In this document: positions 33,954 to 39,840 of the stretch, one piece after another | Position numbering within the stretch: the first letter of the stretch is position 1 | Layout of the letters: each line of letters starts with the position of its first letter | Source of the DNA: a virus | Direction: 5' to 3' (one strand) | DNA length: 39,840 bases | Virus record (IMG/VR): IMGVR_UViG_3300044714_000068 | Coordinates: 1 to 39,840 of that record | Translations under genes and position numbers: made by a program | The notes under the pieces: generated by a model | What the model saw: only the letters and a program-made list of their open reading frames with translations | Databases searched by the model: none | Told to the model about the DNA's origin: nothing

Positions 33954-35457
33954 ACTAGAAACTCTCCGTGATCTCAAAAAATTTGCGCCTAAGTTTCTCA
34001 TCATCCGTACTAAAGCTGGCAATCCTAAATCATTTGAACTGAATAGAGCGCAAGAATACATTCACTTGAGACTTGAGACACAGTTACGTGAGACTGGTAA
34101 GATACGTGCGGTCATCCTCAAAGGTCGTCAACAAGGATGCTCAACATACATTCAAGCAAGATATTTTCACAGGGTGGTAACAGGCCGTGGCAAGAAAGCA
34201 TTCATCCTTACGCATGATAAAGAGGCTACTAAAAATCTATTTACTATGGCTAACCGCTTCTATGACAATTTGGAGCCTGGGTTGGTTCCTGTCGCCGATA
34301 CCGCAAACGCTAAGGAATTATATTTCCGACAATTCGATAGCGGGTATTCTGTTGGTACCGCTGGTAATAAGTCTGTTGGAAGGTCTCAGACTATTCAACT
34401 CTTCCATGGATCAGAGGTAGCCTTCTGGCAATTTGCTGAAGAACACGCAAAAGGTATTCTACAGGCAATTAGTAGTGAACCAGGAACGGAGGTGATACTT
34501 GAGTCAACAGCAAACGGAATCGGAAATTATTTTCATCAGCGCTGGGTCGCTGCAATGTCTGGTGAGAGCGAGTATCAAGCTATATTTGTGCCTTGGTACT
34601 GGCAGAACGAATACACGCATGATGCTGTAGGTTTCCAGCCTAATGATGAGGAAGAGTATCTATTAAAGCTATATAGCCAAGATGGTTTAACGAATGCCCA
34701 TTTGTCTTGGCGACGAATAAAGATTGCAGATTTAAGCAAAGACGCAGACGCAGCTCATGAACAGTTCAAACAAGAATATCCATTCTCCGCACGTGAAGCT
34801 TTTCTTAATCCTGTAGCTAATGTGTTTATCAATGCTAAGCACGTGATTAACGCACGCAAGGCTAATGTAGAGGGAATAGGACGATTAATCATTGGTGTCG
34901 ATGTCGCAGTGAGCGATAGAGATAGAACGGCTATTATACGTAGGCGTGGACGATTGGCTTACAACCTAGAAAAGTTTGGCAATCATAATACGATGGAAAT
35001 ATGCGGACGATTGAAACGTATCATTACTGAAGAAAAGCCAGACAGAGTATATGTAGACTGTATTGGTATTGGCGCTGGTGTAGTCGATAGAATGCAAGAA
35101 ATGGGCTATGAATGCGTAGAAGGTGTGAATGTCGCACGCAGTGCTAATGAAAAAGAGAAGTTTAAGAATCTACGCGCAGAATTACATAGTGAGATGCGTG
35201 ATTGGTTAACTCAAGAAATGCCAGTACAAATTCCAGATTCGGATGACCTCCACGGAGAAATGACATCTTATGGCTATAAGTTTACGTCTAATGGCCAGTT
35301 ACAGATTGAGTCTAAGGATGACTTGAGGGCGCGTGGTATGCCAAGTCCAGATGGTAATGATGCGCTGATGCTCACAATGTATGCTGGCCAAGGTGGTGGC
35401 TATATGCCGATTGAGGTGCCGCAGAAAATGGCTGGGGAAGATAGGATGTTTCGCTAG
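33940..35457 (+). CDS. terL: Terminase large subunit
   Basis: A 505-aa motor-nuclease (P22 gp2 is 499 aa). GTG start with AAAGG upstream. ATPase: Walker A-like GRQQGCST at residues 62-69, Walker B VILES at 185-189, followed by coupling residues TANG. RNase H-like nuclease: IIGVDVAVSDRDRTAII (about 317-333), DRVYVDCIGIG (about 365) and DGNDALML (about 470), supplying the three acidic metal ligands. It pumps and cuts concatemeric DNA at the portal. Its stop overlaps the GTG of the methyltransferase gene. Confidence 0.95.
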   Translation: MDESKLETLRDLKKFAPKFLIIRTKAGNPKSFELNRAQEYIHLRLETQLRETGKIRAVILKGRQQGCSTYIQARYFHRVVTGRGKKAFILTHDKEATKNLFTMANRFYDNLEPGLVPVADTANAKELYFRQFDSGYSVGTAGNKSVGRSQTIQLFHGSEVAFWQFAEEHAKGILQAISSEPGTEVILESTANGIGNYFHQRWVAAMSGESEYQAIFVPWYWQNEYTHDAVGFQPNDEEEYLLKLYSQDGLTNAHLSWRRIKIADLSKDADAAHEQFKQEYPFSAREAFLNPVANVFINAKHVINARKANVEGIGRLIIGVDVAVSDRDRTAIIRRRGRLAYNLEKFGNHNTMEICGRLKRIITEEKPDRVYVDCIGIGAGVVDRMQEMGYECVEGVNVARSANEKEKFKNLRAELHSEMRDWLTQEMPVQIPDSDDLHGEMTSYGYKFTSNGQLQIESKDDLRARGMPSPDGNDALMLTMYAGQGGGYMPIEVPQKMAGEDRMFR

Positions 35458-36347
35458 TGAGGGAATTCACTCATCTCGATTTATTCTCTGGTATTGGTGG
35501 GTTCGCATTAGCTGCGAGATGGGCTGGTTTTAAGACAGTAGCATTCTGTGAAATCGATCCTTTTTGTAGAAAAGTTTTAAATAAGCATTGGCCATTAGTA
35601 CCAATTGCACATGATATTAAAACATTTAGCTATCATGGCGAGGTTGATATATTGACTGGTGGATTTCCTTGCCAGCCTTTCAGTATAGCTGGTAAGAAAA
35701 AAGGAAAAGATGATGATAGATACTTATGGCCTGAAATGTTTCGAATTATTAGAAAGTGCAAGCCCACTTGGATTATTGCGGAAAACGTTGCTGGGATCGT
35801 GGGAATGGAACTCGACAATATCGTTAATGATTTGGAAAGTGAGGATTACAGAGTGCAATCATATCTTATTCCAGCTTGTGCAGCAGGCGCGCCACACAAA
35901 AGGGAAAGGCTATGGATTATTGCCAACCGTGACGGTGAGCGATTCAACGAGTGGAGCAATAATCGGCAAGAAAGATACTTTCAAGATGACTGGAAACGGA
36001 ACGTTGAGGCGTTACAATCAGAATGGACACAATTCAAGCCTAAGTCTTGGGAGACTTTTAACGCTCAAGAATGGCTCGATGCTGCCAACACCGCAAGCAT
36101 CAGATCATCGACCAAGAGGGAATCTAAACAACCCATGCATTCAGAGACGAATAGAGAAAGGACAACAACTAATGCTATCAATGATCTTGACGAGTTTCAG
36201 TGGGAAGAAGATCAACCCCCAGTTTCTGGAATGGATGATGGGCTACCCCAAGGATTGGACCGATGTAAGTCCTTAGGAAATGCCATTGTTCCACAAGTAG
36301 CATTCCCAATGTTTGCGCTTATCAAGTCAATTCTGCTAAGATATTAG
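35457..36347 (+). CDS. C5-cytosine DNA methyltransferase
   Basis: All key motifs are present in 296 aa: I FSGIGG (10-15), IV GGFPCQPFS with catalytic Cys72, VI ENV (110-112), VIII KRERLWIIAN (148-157), and a C-terminal MDDGLPQGLDRCKSLGNAIVPQVA (motifs IX/X, about 258-282). The target-recognition part (160-255) is polar and low in hydrophobics. GTG start overlaps the terL stop, with AGGA upstream. It probably protects phage DNA from host restriction. Insertion between terL and portal is unusual in P22-like phages. Residues 86-273 are overlapped by another long open frame (see next entry). Confidence 0.92.
   Translation: MREFTHLDLFSGIGGFALAARWAGFKTVAFCEIDPFCRKVLNKHWPLVPIAHDIKTFSYHGEVDILTGGFPCQPFSIAGKKKGKDDDRYLWPEMFRIIRKCKPTWIIAENVAGIVGMELDNIVNDLESEDYRVQSYLIPACAAGAPHKRERLWIIANRDGERFNEWSNNRQERYFQDDWKRNVEALQSEWTQFKPKSWETFNAQEWLDAANTASIRSSTKRESKQPMHSETNRERTTTNAINDLDEFQWEEDQPPVSGMDDGLPQGLDRCKSLGNAIVPQVAFPMFALIKSILLRY
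35713..36276 (+). CDS. Overlapping second-frame ORF inside the methyltransferase gene, 187 aa
   Basis: Read in the +1 frame of the methyltransferase gene, AAAGGA lies 7 bases before ATG 35713 (ATG 35710 is an alternative). The translation has recognisable phage motifs: YGLKCFELLESASPLGLL, GKGYGLLPTVTVSDSTSGAI, MLPTPQASDHRP and INPQFLEWMMGYPKDWTD; proteins with LLPTPxASD and LNPxFxEWMMGFPxGWT are frequent beside phage methyltransferases. The last motif is the same DNA as the SGMDDGLPQGLDRCKSL of the methyltransferase. Either a real overprinted gene or a conserved shadow of the conserved frame. Confidence 0.4.
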   Translation: MIDTYGLKCFELLESASPLGLLRKTLLGSWEWNSTISLMIWKVRITECNHILFQLVQQARHTKGKGYGLLPTVTVSDSTSGAIIGKKDTFKMTGNGTLRRYNQNGHNSSLSLGRLLTLKNGSMLPTPQASDHRPRGNLNNPCIQRRIEKGQQLMLSMILTSFSGKKINPQFLEWMMGYPKDWTDVSP

Positions 36348-36380
36348 CCATTATTCTTCGCATTGCTAAGCAGGCAGCAC

Positions 36381-38558
36381 ATGGCAGTCACCAAAGACCC
36401 CGAAATCTGTACCACCATCCGCGACCGTGTAGACAAATGGAATAAATACTGGACAATTAACCGTTCATATTATTATGACTGGGTTGATTTCATCATGGGT
36501 GACCAATGGCGAGAGGATGAATCTAAATTATTCGAGCGCTATAACAAAGTACCTCTCACATTTAACAAACTTGGCGTGCTGATGAACCACATGTTAGGCG
36601 ATCAGATGCAAAATACGCCTAATTTGCAGATTCTTCCTGATGAGCAAGTCCCTGTTAAGACCGCAGAGACTAGAGCGGCATTGATCAAGCAAATATCTCT
36701 CAATTCTGATGCTAAAACGGTTTATCAAGTTGCTTTTTGGCAATCAATTGTCGGTGGATATGGTGCGTATCGAATCTATACTGATTATGCTGCTAATGCT
36801 GGGAAAAATGCGTTCAGTCTTGATATTAAAATAGGTTCATTTAACGATCCAAACAAATGTTATTGGGATATTGCAGCTACGACACTATGCAAAACCGATG
36901 GTATGTACGCTGGTTTCCAAACAAGAATGTCACGCAAGAAGTTTAGAGATAAATATGGCCGCAAAGTTGAGCAAGACATTGGTACCTCGTCGATCACTGA
37001 AGATTCAACGATGGCATTTGCGGACGATGACTCAATCACCCAAATTGATGACTTTGAAAGAGTGGCCAAAAAAGTCAAAATATATAAGCTATCTGATAAC
37101 GAAGGCTCAGTAATTGATAGTGATGAGTTTAAATCATTAGAGAAGATCAATATTGATGGCAAGAAGATTGCAATATACAACGGTCAACCTGTCACGATTG
37201 TAGAAACACGCGAAACAGTTAAATACACCATTAAACATCGTCAGATTGCGGGTGACTATGTATTAGAAGAGACAGAATTCCCAAGCGAGCAATTGCCTAT
37301 CGTATTTGTTGATCAGAAAAGTTATTACACGAAGCAACAGCAACAGCTCACTCGATCATTTTTCAAAGATGTCAAAGACGCTCAACGATATCTTAATTAT
37401 TTGGCTACCCAGTCAGCGTACATCATGAAGGTATCACGCTATGATCAGTTCATGGCACCAAGGAAATGTGTGTCAGCACCTGATACTGCGCAGCAGTGGC
37501 GTGATCCTTCCGTTGTGCGTGGAGCGCTAGTATATGATGAAACGCCAAGTGGTGCCAAGCCCGAACCATTACATCCACCCGAATTATCCGCATCACTCAC
37601 GCAACAGTATGAACGCACGCTCATGGATTTACAGAGCGGCACAGGGATGTATAACACGCAATTAGGAGAATTGGGCAATGAGGTTTCAGGGACGGCTATT
37701 GATGCGCGCACGCAGCGTGGCACTAAAAATACTTACGTACCGTATAACTCGCTTAATATTGCGATTGCAGTTGGCGGCGAGATTATCGATGAGATGATTC
37801 CGAATGTTTATGATACGCAACGTTTGTTAATGTTGACGATGCCAGATAGTGAAAGCCAACCAATATCCATTAATAAACCAACGGATGAATATGGTCTCAA
37901 TATTGAGAATGATATGACTCAGGGTCGATATAAGATACGATTAAAACCTGGACCAAGTTATGAGGGGCAAAAAACAGAAGCCCTTCAGTCGTTACAGTTA
38001 GTATTACAGGCCGATAAATCCGGCCAAGTGTTCCCAATGATTGCCGATCTATATGCTGAAAATTTGCCTTTAGATAATAATCTTGAATTACGTAATCGTT
38101 TAAGGACATTAGTGCCACCTGAAATCATTGAAGCTGGTAAGACTGGTAAGCCATTGCCACCTAAGCCGCCACAGCCCTCACCTGATGCTATGTTAGTTCA
38201 GCTAAAGCAGCAAGAGATACAGCAAAAGGCTCAAGCTGCGCAACAAGAAACGCAAATTAAGATGATGGACTTAGACCGAAAGCAGAAAGAATTGCAATTG
38301 AAAGCGTTAGAATCTAATCATGAAATGTCAATTGAGATGCAAAAGATTGAGGCCGAGAAAGAAGAAGCGGCGGCACAGTTGCAAGAGTCAATTCTAAGAT
38401 ATCAAGCTGAAACACAACGATTAGAAGCTGATCTCAATATCAGTCAATCACAAAACTTGATTAAGCTGTTAACGCATTCTAGTCAATTGCAGCATGAGAA
38501 AGAGATGCACCATAAAGAACTAGCACATAAATCAAGAACAGAGAACAGGAATCCATAG
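36381..38558 (+). CDS. Portal protein, P22 gp1 family
   Basis: Start at 36381 gives 725 residues, the length of P22 portal; a TTG 18 bases upstream is rejected. The N-terminus (DKWNKYWTINRSYYYDWVDFIMGDQWREDE ... NKLGVLMNHMLGDQMQNTPNLQI) and core (FVDQKSYYTKQQQQLTRSFFKDVKDAQRYLNYLATQSAYIMK; LGELGNEVSGTAIDARTQRGT) match the family. Residues about 605-720 form a long Gln/Glu/Lys coiled coil, the barrel region. It forms the dodecameric DNA channel and docks terminase and the gp4-like protein. Confidence 0.93.
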   Translation: MAVTKDPEICTTIRDRVDKWNKYWTINRSYYYDWVDFIMGDQWREDESKLFERYNKVPLTFNKLGVLMNHMLGDQMQNTPNLQILPDEQVPVKTAETRAALIKQISLNSDAKTVYQVAFWQSIVGGYGAYRIYTDYAANAGKNAFSLDIKIGSFNDPNKCYWDIAATTLCKTDGMYAGFQTRMSRKKFRDKYGRKVEQDIGTSSITEDSTMAFADDDSITQIDDFERVAKKVKIYKLSDNEGSVIDSDEFKSLEKINIDGKKIAIYNGQPVTIVETRETVKYTIKHRQIAGDYVLEETEFPSEQLPIVFVDQKSYYTKQQQQLTRSFFKDVKDAQRYLNYLATQSAYIMKVSRYDQFMAPRKCVSAPDTAQQWRDPSVVRGALVYDETPSGAKPEPLHPPELSASLTQQYERTLMDLQSGTGMYNTQLGELGNEVSGTAIDARTQRGTKNTYVPYNSLNIAIAVGGEIIDEMIPNVYDTQRLLMLTMPDSESQPISINKPTDEYGLNIENDMTQGRYKIRLKPGPSYEGQKTEALQSLQLVLQADKSGQVFPMIADLYAENLPLDNNLELRNRLRTLVPPEIIEAGKTGKPLPPKPPQPSPDAMLVQLKQQEIQQKAQAAQQETQIKMMDLDRKQKELQLKALESNHEMSIEMQKIEAEKEEAAAQLQESILRYQAETQRLEADLNISQSQNLIKLLTHSSQLQHEKEMHHKELAHKSRTENRNP

Positions 38559-38559
38559 A

Positions 38560-38748
38560 ATGGCCGAATTAAGATGCGGAACTTGCGGCCAACTTGATGA
38601 AGATATTATCTGGGATGAAGGATGGAAAGCCGCTATTGAAATGGTCATAGATAAACTTGATTTTTATGATAGCAATGAATTAGCAAAACTTTCAGTATAT
38701 GAATTTATAGAAAAGTTTAAAGATAATTTACATGAACAGGATGATTAA
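38560..38748 (+). CDS. Unknown small acidic protein, 62 aa
   Basis: Starts 1 base after the portal stop, ends 2 bases before the scaffold start. N-terminal CGTC (residues 6-9) gives one cysteine pair, followed by an acidic helical part (WKAAIEMVIDKLDFYDSNELAKL). Location between portal and scaffold suggests late expression. No family recognised. Confidence 0.6.
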   Translation: MAELRCGTCGQLDEDIIWDEGWKAAIEMVIDKLDFYDSNELAKLSVYEFIEKFKDNLHEQDD

Positions 38749-38750
38749 AT

Positions 38751-39626
38751 ATGAGTGAAGTACACAATGTTGATGCGATATTAGTACCACGTGAACAAGC
38801 AATGCTAGCCAATGAAACGATTCCACCACAGCCAGCCGATCCAGAGATAAGTTCAATATCGGCTGATCCAAAGCCAGAGGTTGAATTAGCCGCACCAATT
38901 GCACCAGAGATTGAAGCGATTGAACCAGAGGCACCAGAACCAGTAGAAACCCCAACTGAGGCTAGTGATTCCCCTATTGATGAATATGGTAATCCAATAG
39001 AAAAGCCGCGAATGTACACCGAAGAAGAAGTTAACCAACGGATTCGTGAGCGTTTAGCGCGTGGCAAGTTTGCAGAGATGCCTCAACAACAAACGCAGCA
39101 AGCAGCTAAGGATTTTACGCCCGATCCTAATAGTGAGGAGACTTGGGAGACTCAATTAGAGGCATTTGTTGAGAAAACGATTGAAAAGCGTCAACAAAAG
39201 TTAAGTCAACAAGAATGGCAAGACAGAGAACGCGCCAAACAAGCAGATTTTGAAACCAGGTTCACGACAGGGATGTCAAAGTATCAGGATTTCCATAAGG
39301 TGGTAGAGGGAAAGAAGATCACTAACGATATGATGATGGCTACGCGTGGGTTAGATAATCCAGCAGCGTTTATTTATGGTGCTGCAAAGCTGCACCCTCA
39401 AGAATTGGCGCGTATTGCGCAAATTTCTGATCCTTATACACAAGCGGCAGAGGTTGGTAGGTTGCATGAACGTATGGTTAAGACGCGAAACGCTGCAACG
39501 AAGGCGGCTAAGCCATTAGAAGCTGTTAAAGGTGATGTACCGGTTAACCGTACATCTGATAGACCTAATTTGGATGCATTGATTAAACAACATGAAAAGA
39601 CAAAGTTCATCGGAAACAAGCGATAG
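38751..39626 (+). CDS. Scaffolding protein, P22 gp8-like
   Basis: A 291-aa acidic protein (P22 gp8 is 303). Residues 25-75 are Pro/Glu/Ala-rich and disordered; residues 90-200 are charged helices (TEEEVNQRIRERLARGKF; QLEAFVEKTIEKRQQKLSQQEWQDRERAKQADFE); the C-terminus is basic (DALIKQHEKTKFIGNKR), the position of the helix-loop-helix coat-binding domain in P22. Placement after portal fits. It guides coat assembly and leaves the procapsid. Confidence 0.85.
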   Translation: MSEVHNVDAILVPREQAMLANETIPPQPADPEISSISADPKPEVELAAPIAPEIEAIEPEAPEPVETPTEASDSPIDEYGNPIEKPRMYTEEEVNQRIRERLARGKFAEMPQQQTQQAAKDFTPDPNSEETWETQLEAFVEKTIEKRQQKLSQQEWQDRERAKQADFETRFTTGMSKYQDFHKVVEGKKITNDMMMATRGLDNPAAFIYGAAKLHPQELARIAQISDPYTQAAEVGRLHERMVKTRNAATKAAKPLEAVKGDVPVNRTSDRPNLDALIKQHEKTKFIGNKR

Positions 39627-39639
39627 GTTGTGCGAGAAT

Positions 39640-39768
39640 ATGGAATGTGAGCATAATTATCCATTGATGAGGCCGCATTCTCATATGAGAACGGTTAATG
39701 GGAGTTATGTTAAATTCATAACTGAAGGCGGCAGGTCAAAAGAGAAAAGCGATTACGATGGAAGATAG
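39640..39768 (+). CDS. Small His/Lys-containing protein, 42 aa
   Basis: MECEHNYPLMRPHSHMRTVNGSYVKF ... ends within the terminal repeat, so the last 18 codons are also present at 1-55. GCGAGAA precedes the ATG, 13 bases after the scaffold stop. It overlaps the start of the 57-aa gene (45-218 in the left copy) by about 10 bases. First gene of the small-gene island between scaffold and coat. Unknown. Confidence 0.55.
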   Translation: MECEHNYPLMRPHSHMRTVNGSYVKFITEGGRSKEKSDYDGR

Positions 39769-39840
39769 GATTGAAGCATTAGAGAGAAATTATAAAGAGT
39801 TAGTACTAGCTATTCATAAGAATGTTGACTATATGGCATA
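39714..39840. repeat. Terminal direct repeat, right copy
   Basis: Identical to 1-127. It includes the 3' end of the 42-aa gene and the first 27 codons of the 57-aa gene whose complete copy is at 45-218. Removing one copy gives a circle of 39,713 bp. Confidence 0.93.

Noticed and set aside
1-39840. 127-bp terminal repeats as true phage ends
   Set aside because: Exact length of a standard assembler k-mer and frames that continue across the join favour a circular contig.

Overview
The window is one complete, circular tailed-phage genome of about 39.7 kb. Positions 1-127 recur exactly at 39714-39840, and the short genes at 39640-39768 and 45-218 read straight across the join, so the ends are an assembly overlap and not biology. 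The DNA is AT-rich, genes are short and packed with ATGA/TAATG stop-start overlaps, and exported proteins carry Gram-negative style signal peptides. The host is probably a low-GC proteobacterium, most likely a gammaproteobacterium. The virion genes follow the order and approximate sizes of the P22 podovirus module: small terminase (32966), large terminase (33940), portal (36381, 725 aa), scaffold (38751), coat (3600), tail accessory factor (5146), packaged-DNA stabilisation/hub protein (5875), a short needle-region protein (7716), three ejection-type proteins (8100, 8722, 9672), then fibres/spikes (11649, 13806, 14164).

Departures from P22: a C5-cytosine methyltransferase lies between large terminase and portal and contains a long second-frame ORF with its own recognisable motifs; about 3.6 kb of tiny genes on both strands separates scaffold from coat; an HNH-type endonuclease sits between the last ejection gene and the first fibre; and one repeat-rich appendage gene (17728-19116) is on the opposite strand.

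The non-structural part (16.8-32.8 kb) is mostly leftward. It holds an Acb2/Tad1-like hairpin protein, a Sak4-type RecA-like ATPase with an SSB-like partner, a CI/Cro-like regulator, a cluster of small exported and membrane proteins, and a control region containing a stand-alone DUF2384 protein, a 57-aa Xre protein and about 300 bp of GC-richer, non-coding, highly foldable DNA. A winged-helix putative initiator (25540) is followed by four palindromic iterons and three AT-rich direct repeats, the likely replication origin. A rightward set follows with a VRR-NUC nuclease, M15 endolysin, membrane protein and PD-(D/E)XK protein. A leftward chain of about 16 small genes (32.8 to 29.1 kb) includes a Tad2-like protein and an orphan piece resembling the C-terminus of YqaJ exonucleases.

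I see no integrase, DNA polymerase, primase, helicase or tRNA. Replication therefore probably uses host enzymes recruited through the initiator. Regulation appears to run through a shared operator (TATAC-N5-GTATA) found once at the Sak4/regulator divergent promoter and twice at the divergent promoter ahead of the packaging genes. All functions are by reading motifs; no database search was run.
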